Position numbers and translations under genes: made by a program. A DNA stretch of 64,000 nucleotides from Grifola frondosa (lineage: Eukaryota > Basidiomycota > Agaricomycetes > Polyporales > Grifolaceae), in NCBI GenBank assembly GCA_001683735.1, contig LUGG01000010.1, forward strand, positions 372,001 to 436,000, written 5' to 3'. Of the stretch, positions 41,901-53,734 are shown in pieces. The first letter of the stretch is position 1, and each line of letters opens with the position of its first letter. The notes under the pieces are model-generated. The model searched no databases. It saw nothing but the letters and a program-made list of their open reading frames with translations, and was not told where the DNA came from.

Positions 41901-42124
41901 CGCGGCGGCCCTCTCTATTCACGCGGGCACGCGCGGCACCTCCCGCAGGGAAACCAGCTGTGGTAGATCCCGAATTCGAGAGGCAGGTCGAGAAGTTGGC
42001 CGACCTCCTCCCGCATGCAGATAGAAATATCCTCGCGGGTTATCTGCGGAGAGCGGGTCAGGACATCCTTGCTATCGGGCAGTACCTGGAAGACGAGAAG
42101 AATGGGACGCTCCGCCGTGACTAG
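38928..42124 (+). CDS. CUE-domain protein with a long disordered region
   Basis: About 1,011 aa; exons 38928-39009, 39054-40452, 40517-41244 and 41299-42124. The first 900 residues are Ser/Pro/Thr-rich with scattered conserved-looking patches: YASARAPQSAELDLP, PSARRELDEIKEALQLPN, KTIRGSDDERMGSG, LSNLKRFSSLPRTPSP and STGFFASISRKTSLRKEKG (basic, possible membrane contact). The last 50 residues form a CUE-like three-helix ubiquitin-binding fold: FERQVEKLADLLPHADRNIL then AGYLRRAGQDILAIGQYLED. Three indels must be corrected: an extra C at 39853-39857, a missing C at 40019-40021, and one missing base between 41300 and 41550; with these the length is a multiple of three. A trafficking or ubiquitin role is inferred from the C-terminus. 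Confidence 0.75.
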
Positions 42125-42397
42125 CGTCGATGGTTATCATTTCTTGTCTGTTCATTGTTTGCGTTTGACTTATGCTGTTTGTTCGTTCCCGCTCGTTGTC
42201 TGATCCCCCGCATTTGTATCACATCAAGATCTTGGCTTTCAAGTAACAAGTACCACGGACAGGATGCTATGTTAGACATTTCAAATACAGTAATGTATTT
42301 ATACCTTGCTTGGTTCGCAATTGTACTATTACATTTGTCCGAATCTTCCAGTGCAGAATATACTCTGATTACAGATTGATCTGGTGGTTAAAGGATG

Positions 42398-44307
42398 CTA
42401 TGCCCCGCATAATATTCTACGAGTGTCGACACCAAAAGTCCGGAAGATGATATCGCCGTGGACGTTGAGAATGCGAGACAATACTACATCGGGACCCCAG
42501 CGGGTCTGAACCCCCGCTGGCCCGTCGGCTTGTGGGCTGGGCAAAGACTGAATGGACGTGTACGTGAATAAGATGAATCACAAAATGAGGTGATATTCTG
42601 ACCTCGTTGCTGGGGACGGGCCTTGTGAGGCACTGACCACGATCCGTCGACGTTGGTGCGCGTCGCATGACGAGGAGGATGCCCGGCAAGTACCCTTTCC
42701 ACCTCGCCAGTGCTATCTGACTGGTCTGACCGCGTGGTACTCGTCCTGAACGAACGGTCCATCGCACTGAACGGCTGGCGCTGGGGATTGTGCCGCGCCT
42801 GCGCCGGCTGTGGCTGTCGCCATGCAGTGTTCTGCTGCATGTTCATCGTGCGGGTAACGATGGGCGTCCGTTGGATCTAGTGTAAAATGCATTAGCTCAA
42901 GAGTATCTAGTCTACAGCGAAAGAGAAACGCGTACTCCGGTGGCTTCCATGTTGCCCACGGCAGCTCCGACGTCTACTGCACCTCCAAAGCCTCCGAATG
43001 TCATTCCACCTCTGAATTTGTTCTGAGCCTCGTCGACTGTTTGTCTTTCCGGTACATTGTTCCCCATTGCCCCGAGAGGCAGAGTGGGGTCTCCTCCGAC
43101 TGCATTGGGTCCGAGAAGTGCCTTGCGTTTGATTTTATCATATTGTGTCTGAAGAACGATTAGTATCACAATTTGCAGCATGTACATCGAATAGCATACC
43201 TTGAGCTTCTGATACTCTTTTTCTCGATCTTTCAAGGTGTCTTGTATACTGGCTGCTTTACGACGTTCTAGTTCTAGATCTCGTTCAAGTTCTGCAATTA
43301 GAGGCGTGTTCAGCCGATACGGTAACTGGCAAGTCAATAAGCTGTCTGCTCACGAGTGAGTTTATTTGTCAAAAGACTAATCTCCCCGTTCGCTGTTCAA
43401 TACAGTTCAGTTGGAATAGGATTTGTGAGAAATGAAATATGCACCTTCCCTGACTACATTTTCTAGCTTCTTCTCTAATTGGGCATTCTTCTCATTGACG
43501 TTACGATAAAGCGCTTGCTGAAAGGAGCTTCGACAATGTCAGCCTTATTCAAACGTTTCCGCCAGGCACTTACTGTTCTTGATGGACTTGGTATTGCCAG
43601 AATGATAATGCCCTTGTGACGAGCATATTAACGGGCAGGCTGGAATGAAACCAGCTCGACTATACACACCTACTACATATTTCTAGTATGATTGTCGGGT
43701 TTAAACCAGATAGAACCGACTGTGACATTTCGTCAGCAGCTATATGCTGACTATATGCGGTTTAAATCACCGTCTTGTAGTCATTGGATGGATGTAACGA
43801 GCAAACCTTTTTTGGACGAACGGATTGACAGAGATATTTCAGCTTGATTCACAAATAAACGTACAACAACATCATCCCTGAGATAAATCAGCTAAAAATA
43901 AACATGAGTATTGGTGAGGCTTACGGCTCTGTCAAAGACGTCTCGCACGCTAGATTTCGTTGAGCAGACTAGTCGCTCAAACAAGGTGGAGGTGCACAAC
44001 GCTTGCCTGGACATAGTCTTGAAGCATTAAAGAGTTCATTCGCACAATCCACTGTATAAAGTCAACTTAGATTGCGTTAAATCCTGTGAAATCATACCTA
44101 CCACAGAATATATGCGAGCCTGAATTCACGTCAAATGATGATAATTTAATCAGAATCTCGCATCGGAGGACACCGATTACCTACAAGTTGTCTGCAACGA
44201 GGGTAAACTTGACGAGACATTACGCGACGAAACACGGTGCTTACCACAACTGCTTTATCGGCTAATGCTCTTCTGCAAGTCAACCGGTTACACTTCAGAT
44301 TATCCAT
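42398..44307 (-). CDS. HEI10: HEI10-like meiotic RING E3 ligase
   Basis: Homologue of CCNB1IP1/HEI10, the SUMO/ubiquitin ligase that marks meiotic crossover sites; about 280 aa in roughly 13 exons. Exons include 44307-44245, 44191-44181 (11 nt), 44119-44102 (18 nt) and 44051-44007. The assembled N-terminus reads DNLKCNRLTCRRALADKAVV, then the TTC/SHIFC pair, VDCANELFNASRLCPACETSL and SLHPSNDYK, then SVLSGLNPTIILEICSRALS and FWQYQVHQEQ, the last three diagnostic of HEI10. A coiled coil follows (ERDLELERRKAAS) and a basic Gly/Arg/Gln tail. One intron (from 44006) has a GC donor. A base is missing at the CAG/GTAAGT donor near 43573, and the junction of the 11- and 18-nt exons is off by one. The 3' end is uncertain (stop at 42484 or 42398). 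Confidence 0.85.
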
Positions 44308-44771
44308 CGACGCATACTACAACAGTCGGTTAGGATGCAAGAATGAAATTGGCGATCGATCGGTATGACCCAAGCGTTTCCACGTGATCCATCCTGCATG
44401 TGGGTCCACTGTGTACAAGTTCGCAAGACCCGCCTGAGTCACTAGTGTGCAGTGTGTTGAATATTTAAACAGGTATAGTTATCTCGTGATCCTTGACGTC
44501 GGAAACAGTCGTTGTGTCAGTAATCTGAACATAAACCACACAGGCGCGGGCCCATCTGTTAAAGGCGGTAAGATTCTGACTCTTCGATTAAACATGGATT
44601 CCTCCTAGTGTCCCAACATGTTTACAACAATTCAGATCAGTGTGAGGTGAAGAGGGGAAATTAGAGATATCATACTGTTCCGTATGTATGCATGTATGCA
44701 TTAAATAAAGAATCAATCTGCAATGCAAAGCAACGTGACAACGAATACGTTAAAACGACAAAAGCAAAATA
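44308..44771. promoter_or_regulatory. HEI10 upstream region / GAR gene 3' flank
   Basis: 464 nt between the HEI10 start and the stop of the GAR-domain gene; both lie on the minus strand. AT-rich with ATGTATGCATGTATGCAT repeats near 44680-44700. No meiosis-specific box identified. Confidence 0.4.
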
Positions 44772-47700
44772 TCATGGACGCCAAACCGGATGGCGCGCAG
44801 GGGTATTGAGAACTGATGTGAGTCCAGTGCGTGACGGTTTAGTTGGAGTCTCGGGCCGAGTGGCAATCTCTTTCTCCACACGTCGAATAAACTGTAGTGC
44901 AGTCAACGGAGAACCTGGGGATCCCGAGTTGAATGACTTAGGGCTCGCTCCGCTCGGCGTTGACAACGCAAATGATGGGAGAGTGGGATTAGGCTCCGGT
45001 GTCTTCGGCGGCTTGGGAGGAACGACGATTTCTGCTGCCTGAGATAGAGTAGTCGAACTGATCCACTTTTCTTCCGATGTACCAGGGCGCGGTGGAGATT
45101 CTGGGAGGAGCCGGAATGCATCAGCAAAGTGTTCCTTGATAAACCTGTGATAAGCGCAGGTTAGTTAATGTCGCGAGGCAAAAACCGAAATGCTGACTTA
45201 GAAAGTTCTGCCCACCCACCACCGACGCGCACCATGACGGTCTGAGAACGCAATATTCGGCAGAAACAAAGCTTCGGGTCTTGATCTCCAATCCAATATT
45301 TGCCGCTTTGGTCCTTCCAAGTGTCCTCGACAACCTCTACATTGATACCGACAGGGAGGTTGTTTACGACGTCTCCGACCGCAACGTCGAGCTTGTTCTT
45401 TGGGTTAGCAACATATGGTCTTCTTGCTTCTTGTGAGAGCCTGCTTCGTGAGGGAGGAGACTTCAATGACAGGAACGACGGCCTCGGTGCACGGGCCCAG
45501 GAAGAATGTGATGTAGAAGGTCGAGATATACTCAAGCTGGAGCGAGAATGTGATTGTGAAAACGATGAAGCATCCGAGAATGTGGGAGAATCGGTCCGAA
45601 TCATCTGACCCGTTTGGGCCCGTGGGCGAGAGCCGGTCGACGGAATTCGTTTCGCAGGGGTAGCAAAAGAAGATGACCCAATGGATGAAACACTCGCTGT
45701 CCTTTGGCGAGAAGCAAAGGTGGAGCCATATAGAGTAGACGAGGGCGACATCGGTCCCGACACAGATCGGTTTGAGGCAATAGACATGCGACTTGATGAC
45801 CGACTGGGGGCCTGACGTGAAGCAGAAGAACTGGTGATGGATGACGTCCGTCTTCCTTTCGGTAGAGGAGGGGCAAGAAATTTTCCGCCAGGAGATCCGT
45901 GGGAGAGACCCGAGAAACTCTCCTTCTTCCTCGTCGGTCCAGAATAGCTCATCATCGACGATCTACTGCTCCTACCAGAGCTGACGACACTGGCTGGTCT
46001 TGACTTTCGTCCCGTAAGGCGATCTAAAGCCATAGCTTCCAACTCGGCCCAAGTCTGCAGAATGCGGTCGCTTTCAGGAGCAGTGCGAGGGTCGTTGGCG
46101 ACTTCGGAAGCACGCGACTTCATGGTGTCTAGCGTAGCTCTCGAGAATGACAAGCGAGCAGACATCTGCTGTTCCGAAGTTGAACCAGGATCGGATATGT
46201 GTGAGGCGGCCATGGGCCCCGCTGGCAGGGAGGGATAGCTGTCAATGTGCTCCAAGAGGTCACTTAGCAAATCGTCACATTGACGGAGAGCAACGGAAAA
46301 ATCTGCCAATTGATGAACCTTCGCCATGAGCTCCGTTGAAGATGCAATATCGCCACGCAACGAGCGGAGGTCGGCATCAACTGTAATGTTATCCGGAACT
46401 GAAGTAGGTAAGGACTCGACTTCCTTCGTCACCGCCCGACAATGACTTCACCATCTTGTTGCGGAGGTCATCATTTGGAAGAGCAGCAGCCCGTGTAGTG
46501 GGCTTTACGATGTTGCTGATATTGATAGAACGCAATCGCTTGTGCAATAAAGAGATACGGTTGCGCAGTTCACTCGATGCTGTAGACCCATGAGGCGATG
46601 GCAATGGTCCAAACACATCTGTCCCAGTACCGTCAGAATGCTCCGACATCCGATGAAACGACTCTCACCTTCCTCCGTCTCCCTTTGTGCTAAGAGTAGT
46701 TCGGATTCAGATTCCTCTACACGCTCTAGCGGACTAGCAGCTGCTAGCCTACGTGTCTCGTGTACCTGGAGCGCCACTCGTCCCAACTCCAACTTGGCTT
46801 GTTCCTCAGCCTCGTGACGGTCGCGCTCAGCCTTCTTCTCTGCCTCAAGTCGAGATTTCTTCTCTGCCTCGAGTCGGGCCCGATCCTCTGCTTCACGACG
46901 TCGATGTTCCGCCTCCTCTAGCTGAGCGGCTTTCTTACGCTCTTGTTCTATCCTGGCTTCCTCCTCGGCTTCTAAACGAGCCTTCTCCATCTCAGCCCTC
47001 TCTCGCTCTAACCGTTCAGCCTTCAGCCTTTCCTGTTCCTCCTTTAGACGGACCTCTTCCCACAGTCGAACCTCCTCCGCTTTCTGCGCGTCGATAATCT
47101 GCTGCTTTAAAGTGTCTGCAGCTTCCCGCCACGTAAGGTACTGAGACTCAGCATCATCTACAGCTTTCTGTCGAGATGTAACAATAGCATCCTTGGCACC
47201 GAAGTCCGAACCGTCTGGCGCCGACTTCAGACGATAAAGGAGGTCTCTGATTGGGGAGAACGAGCGTGCGATCATGGATCCTTCAGATTCCCGTAGGTGG
47301 ACCACGTCATCCACGAGACCACGCAGATGCTCTATTGTAGTTTGCTCTCCGTTGTTGAGCAAAGAAGCTCGAATAGTTGCGAGAGGTTCCGACAGATGGA
47401 GGATATTATCCGTCAGAGCGGTAGTTGCTAGATCGAGGGATTTGGCCATTTTGGCCAATTGAAAATGATCGGCCTTCTGCTGGAGCGTCTTGACTGCTCC
47501 GGCTAGCATCATACTATACGTGTTCGAATCTGTGCGGATAGCATAGTCTAGTTTGGCTGGATCGAACGGCAGTTCCGGTGGTGCTGCTTGCTGTACAACC
47601 GCTAGATTGAACCCAGACAAGGAGAATCGACGTTTACCAAGAGCGGGGTTGAAAGCACCGGTCAGACGAGCCTGTCCGACAAACGGGACGCGAAGAGGGA

Positions 47701-50182
47701 GGTTGTCCGAAAAGGCTTGAACAGATTCCTGGTAAGTTTTCAGATCTCCGCTGAGACTAGTCTCTACCTCGGACAAGTCATCGGCGGATAGTGTACCAGC
47801 AAAGATGGCCTCGCTACCGTTCTCGAACCGTACTTTCAGATGCTCCATGTGAATCTGAAGGTCCTGGACTTCATCACGAACAGCGGCCATCGCAGCGGCT
47901 TGTTTCTGAATAGCCTCCCAGAAATGAGCCATGTCACTAGTGACGTCAAGGAACGAGGTCAATCCGGTAGAACAATTCGTGAGGTAGTCCCGCAATCTTG
48001 TTCCGAGCGAAGGCGCTGCCGCCGACAATGGAAACGACACCTCTTGATTAAGTTGCGACTGCAACTCGCCCAATCGCAAGAGCGCATCGTGAGGGGAGGC
48101 GTACGTGGAAGCAAGTACGCGGATGGACTCTCCGGAGTGGGAGGGGCCTCATTCGTCCGAATTTGTTGTTTCCACATCTGTCGCGACATGCTCTCTATGA
48201 CTTCATTCCGGATGTCTTCCATCTCCTTGAATACCTCTCCCATCGTTGACCAAACTTTTCTGACATCGCTGAGCACAGTCATTCGAGCCACAACCAGCTC
48301 CCGAGTCTGCGAAGCCGCGAGCTGTTGAGTAGCCAACTCGTTAACCACAGAAGTGGCATCTGCTTTAAACTGTCGATCTACTCCGGGGAAGTCTAGATGT
48401 AGTAGCGCAGCCCGCGCGCCTGGGAGAAGTTGGGCAGTAGCTTCATCGACTTTCTGCAGTTCCTGCAGAATGGAGGGCACCAATGCAGTGAACACTGAAT
48501 GTCGCATCGTTTCGAGGCATGACTCCGTAGAGAAATCGGGGGGCGAACCGTCACCACTGCTTGTGGCAACGCCTTTCTCAAGACGTTCGATAATCGAGAG
48601 AAGCTGAGACGACAAATCCGATGTCGTTTTGCACATCGTCTCGGCACGTTTGACTGCCTCGTAGTTCAAATGATATTCCTTCGCACAAGCCTCCGCCTTT
48701 TTCACATGGTCGGTGGCAGAGGCTAGCTCTGACGATAGGAGACTGGCCAAGGCATCATTGATCGACGTTTGATCAGGGAAGTGATGATGAAATGGACGAG
48801 GGAGCACTCCTGGAGACGAAGGATTGCCTCTTATGGCCAATCGTTTGTTTAAGGCAATTGTCCGGGCTATGAAATTAGCGTCTTGTCGTGATGACGGGTG
48901 GTTGAGCTTTGCGACCTCTATCTCTTCTACCAACGTTTGTGCCTCAGACATGTCCTTCAGAGTCTCGACATAAGTTTCATCAGCCCTATTTTCATATTAA
49001 CACTATTCGCTCAAGCACGATGAAGAAAGATGCGGCGTACTTTTTCCATTGAGTGACCATGTTCATGACAAATTTTCCTATATCCTCCATCTCCATTATA
49101 CCTTTATTTTCTAGCCTGTCTTGTTCATCTAGGAGCTCATCCGGCACTGGCCTACGACTGCGGTCAATGAGTTTGTCGAGCGCCTTTCCAGCGCCACCAA
49201 TCCTGGTATGTCTGAGCATAGAAGCCCGGCCAACAAATAGTGCAGCATCGCGGGACAGTGATTCTGCGAGCTTGAACCTGATGCCACGAGAGAGACTGGG
49301 TATGGAATAAAATGATGACTCCGACGCGACAGAAGCAACAGAGCCACGTCTAGGTCTTCCTGTCCTAGGCAAGGGCTCTTCATCCGCAATCACAGTCTCA
49401 TATACGGATGGCGACCAACGAGCACGAGTGCTAAGAAACGTTTCCAGGTCAGAGGTGAACTGACGGAGTTCTGTCCAGGAAGCAATGCGGCGTTCTTCCC
49501 AGGTCAACCTGATACCCAGTAACTCGAGATTGTCCGACCGATCCCGAAGGAGGTGCAACAACTTGTCCAACGTATATATTGTGGTCAACGTCATCTCAAT
49601 GAGGTCGGTGTCCGCCGGGGACAGATTACGCTGCGTAGCGGCTTCACCAGAGACGCTAGTTGATAAACGGCTGGAATCGTTACTATGTCGGACTCACCTT
49701 TGGTGAATTTCTTCAATTTTTTGAGCTCACCAGAGTCAAATACCTCAGTCTCTTTCTCTATTCTGTCGTGTTCTACGAGCCATTGCTGGAGCTCTGCACG
49801 GGTTGGGAGGCCGTGCACCTCTTCGGCGGAGGAGCGTACGGCTTCCAGACCAGCGAAAACCTCGATAGGAGGGAGTTGTTCTAGAAACTAACTTCATCAT
49901 GAGAGAAAATTTCCACAATGTCCGGGATTGACCAACTTTGATTTTCTCTTCTATCCAAGCCCTCCTCTCACTGAACGCCTGCAGTTCAATCACTTCATGC
50001 CATTCCAACGCCTCCTCGTCGTGTTCCTGCCTCTGGGCAACTCTGCTCGCGTCCACTCTAAGAACCTCTTCCGCAGTAGCAATGAGATCGCGAGCAGAGT
50101 TATTGTCAGTCGGTTCGGGTGTGCCAGACACCTCAGGTAGAGCCTCCGCCGGCCGGAGGGTGGGTGAAACCTCCTCTGGCAT
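44772..50182 (-). CDS. GAR-domain, spectrin-like coiled-coil protein
   Basis: Very large protein, about 1,700 aa, with few introns. The N-terminal two thirds are long helical repeats of spectrin/plakin character (for example EEALEWHEVIELQAFSERRA, ELQQWLVEHDRIEKE, LGELQSQLNQEVSFP). An unbroken charged coiled coil follows (EEVRLKEEQERLKAERLERE and onward, about 46840-47100), then a Ser/Arg-rich linker. Near the C-terminus is a GAR/Gas2 microtubule-binding domain: KLDVAVGDVVNNLPVGINVE, KYWIGDQDPKLCFCRIL and MVRVGGGWAELSKF. Pro-rich STP motifs close the protein (PPKPPKTPEPNP). Three indels need correction: near 48112 and 46650 (each one base missing) and near 46433 (one extra). A cytoskeletal linker role is inferred from GAR proteins in animals. 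Confidence 0.85.
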
Positions 50183-50619
50183 AGCTCCGGAGGCGTACAG
50201 ACAGAGTGAAGTTGGTAGTAGTCAGCACAGCAGAGTAACAGAGCATTTATTGTTCCTCAAGATTGTCGACCATACTGCGGGTCTGGCGGGAGCGCTACTT
50301 ATGACTTCGAGTTGAGGCCGTTTACAACGAGGCTCTGCGCGCTCCGCGTATTGTTGAGAAGGACAACTAGCGCTCGTCCCATGCTTCATCAGGAGAGATG
50401 TCCTAAATTCAATTTCTCTTCGAAAGTACTATATGAGAGGTTGTATACAAGATATCGAGAGTACAGGCTATAACGAAACGCACAGCTATAAGAGCCTACA
50501 AGTGTCCCGCTCGAAAGGGGCGCAAAGATTACAAAGGAACGAAGATCGGCAGGAAATAAAGTAAGTTCGCAAACAGAAAAATCAAGGGTGAGAACAAAAC
50601 GAACAAATGGAGCCAAGAA
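50183..50619. other. GAR gene promoter and BEM1 3' flank
   Basis: 437 nt between two minus-strand genes. No ORF or strong motif; AT-rich 3' UTR-like sequence near 50400-50600. Confidence 0.4.
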
Positions 50620-52789
50620 TCATTCAGCGTACAGGACATGACGCTCAGTACTGTCCAGCCAGTTCCTGAGTTCGTCATCCCCGTCCAAGTCCACGAAGTC
50701 GTTGCTCATGCTGTCGCGGTATCGCAGGTTCAGCACATTGCCTCCCAACCTCGCCTGGACCTTGTCCATCAGTTGGGCATGGGTAACCCGTGGGTGGACG
50801 CGTATAGCAACGAGATCGTCAGTTATACGGTCAAAGATCTTGATTTTTATGAATGCGGTCTGTGGGTTGGCGACGGAAATGGGCGGATTGTATGCAGCGT
50901 TCGACTGCGAGCGCGAACGCCCCGATGCAGACGTAGCAGCAGTATTGATGGAACCCGCCTGAGAGGAACGCATCGAGACGGGGGAAGGGTCATGCGAAGA
51001 GGCGAGAGAAGAGCGGGATTGTGAGTTCGCGTCATAAGGATCGATCTCCAAGGGCGAGCGACTGCGCCCTGACGGCGTAGCGCTTGCACTTATCCGACCC
51101 GGTGCGGGAGAACTGGTACGAGAGTGCTGCAGATGCGGGGATGTGCGGTAAGCATTACCGGACTCCGCTCTTCGATGGCCAGGGACGGATCGACTTTGTG
51201 CGCTGTACGAAGTACGAGGATCATGGTCTACGGATATCCGCTGAGAGGCATGGTCGGTTGAATAATAATATGGGTCCGCTTCGTATCCACGGCCCATAGT
51301 ATCTCCCTCCTCGCCATATTCAGAGGCATCGTCCAGAGGCCTCTCTGAGACTTCTAATTGTGCCATCTTGTCCACAGCCTCATCGATGTTCTGCTCAACA
51401 TCGTGATCAGGGTACGATGCAGACAGCGCCTCTACCTCACTGACACGAGGTTCTATCTCGATCTCGCCGTCACCGGGCTTCAACGCCAGAAATTGGCGGA
51501 TTAGCCTATGCTCCGATATGTACCGGGCATGATGCTGCAGATCGCACAACTTGTGCAAGTATTCGTCCAGCTCAGCTCGCCTGCTGAGGGTGATCTCGTT
51601 ATCAACACGCTCTGCGGGTCCGGGCATATAAGGCAATATACGCGACTCGTTGTCCGTGCGCCCGGCTTCCTGAGGGAATGTGTCTAAGAGTTCAACTTGG
51701 AAATCATAGAAGTCATTGTACGATCGGAAAAGCACCAATTGTTTCGCAGGAGGAAGGTTGTACGAGGTTGATTGGGTGTAGGGCTGGAAGACGGCATGGA
51801 CCCGGAACCAGTACTCCTCCATCTCGTAATGGAAAGATTTGACATCCGCAGATATAAGGATACCCTCGGGTAACACCCTGGGAGACAGCGGTCGGGGTAC
51901 GCTAGCTGGATGCTGCAATTGCTCTGGCATTGGGGAGGGGCCTTGAACGTGAATCGTCGGTTCCATACTCGCCGACGTGACCTTAGGAGATGCCGAGTTC
52001 TGCATGGGCGAATCTTCCAAAACGCCCAAAGAGATACTGTTCGCCTTGTAGGTCATCATCGCGAGTTTCCATTCCTCCACCCGTGGTAATGCCCCGCTGT
52101 CCATCAAAGATTCTACATCCTGAATCGCTTGGCCGGTAGCGGGATCACGAATTTCGACGAATGCAACGGGGATGAGACCTGGTCGGCCAAGTCGGCCAAT
52201 GGGTTTCGCGACGAACCATTCACGGTTGGATTGGGCAACGACAGAGATTGAGTCACCGGACTTCGCATCAAGCTCATCTGCACGCTCTGCAGTAAAGTCG
52301 TGGAGGACGACTGCGTAAAATGCTTTAGACTTGGGGACACTGGCGATGGGGTTTTGGAGTTTCTGATCTGTGACATCCGAGTATTGATTGGACTCGAAAT
52401 ATTGGGTGAGCGCGGCCTAACGCCACGAATAGTGAGGACATGGGAGAAATGATATAACAGTGTACGACTCACGTAGGAGTAGGTGTCCCCTTCTGAAATT
52501 CCTCGAACATGGAAGACGGCACAAGCCCGCGTGCCCCGGTCATTGGATTATGTGCTTCGTACCACAATCCACCATTATCCACGTCGTGGACCACATGGAA
52601 AAATTCTCCCTTTTCAAAAGAGAGCTCCTGAGGTGCGGTAGCTTTGTGCGACTTGATTGCTTTGATTACTTTCTGGGGAGGCATCATGGCTCCGACGGGC
52701 TTGGAGAGGGACGGAAGAGGTGCCGGAGTAGAGATGTAGTGATGATGATTATCCTTGTGGCCATTCAATGACTTGCGAAGGGATTTCAT
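50620..52789 (-). CDS. BEM1: BEM1 polarity scaffold (SH3-SH3-PX-PB1)
   Basis: Cell-polarity adaptor that links Cdc42, its exchange factor and PAK kinases; about 704 aa. Exons 52789-52473 and 52416-50620. SH3-1: KVIKAIKSHKATAPQELSFE then GGLWYEAHNP. SH3-2: FYAVVLHDFTAERADELDAK then EWFVAKPIGRLGRPGLIPV, the Bem1-type SH3 ending. PX domain: YWFRVHAVFQ ... LVLFRSYNDFYDFQVELL. After a Ser/Arg-rich linker comes the PB1 domain: FIKIKIFDRITDDLVAIRVH ... YRDSMSNDFVDLDGDDEL with its acidic OPCA motif. One T is missing in the run at 52317-52320 (KHFYAVV), without which SH3-1 and SH3-2 fall in different frames. Confidence 0.96.
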
Positions 52790-53734
52790 GATGATAGTAG
52801 ATTGTCGTAAAAGGGCGTGAAGACGGAGGTAAGGGGAGCCAGCTGAAGAGCGTTATTATCTGTGAGTCGAAGTTACAGTTTGAGTATCATATTTATTTTC
52901 CCACGCTACCGCAGCCATTGTTATGGTCCGCTTTGGGACCACTGCCATCGGACCCTCCGACCTCTTCCAATCACCATTAGCTCAACCATTTCGTCTCACA
53001 TCCGTCCTCTTCTATCGCCGTCTCATCTTCCTGCCACTGCATGTCCTCCGATATCCCTTGCATGATAAGTGCGCTTGACAATGATCCCATCATACTTTCC
53101 TGTCCTGCGGCGACCGTCATTCTCTGACGTGATTTGCGATTTTCCCTTAGCCGGTACTTTATCTTGACCTCTGTACTTGACAAGCTTGCTGGGAAATGCC
53201 ATGTCAGAGAGCTTTGCAATCTGATTGGACGGCTATCAGAATCTTGGCAACTGTCTATATGCGTCTGTCTTCTGCAAGATTTCGCACACTTGGCCTAAGA
53301 TTGCAACTCCGGCTTGGCCGTGACTGTGTGAGTGGATTTATTCAACTGTTCAGCGACTACCTCTCGATGTTGGTATCTAAACAACCCGATGCTATGTAGT
53401 TATGCGCAGTTGAGGGGACGGTGGATATGTCTGATTCTGATGTGTGCTAATGATTGCTGTCCTGACGCGGAGGTACTAGGGCGAACCGCACGTAAGCTGT
53501 CGGGGTGCTGACCGGTGTCTGATAGCTAGTCGTATACATGATTCGTAGACCACGCTGTATTTCCCAGAATTATAGTAGTCGTGTTACGAAGTATCCCATG
53601 CTCAAAATGGAAATGTCGTAGAGATCTGATCTTCTTCATCACGTGATCCTTCAGTGACATGGGGACAAATATACACATCAACAGGCGCTCAGCGCTTTCT
53701 TGCACTCCCCTGACATTCACGGTCATAATCCACT
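52790..53734. promoter_or_regulatory. divergent region between BEM1 and NOT3/5
   Basis: 945 nt between the two start codons, with pyrimidine-rich sequence near both. No gene recognised; short ORFs here lack coding character. Confidence 0.45.
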
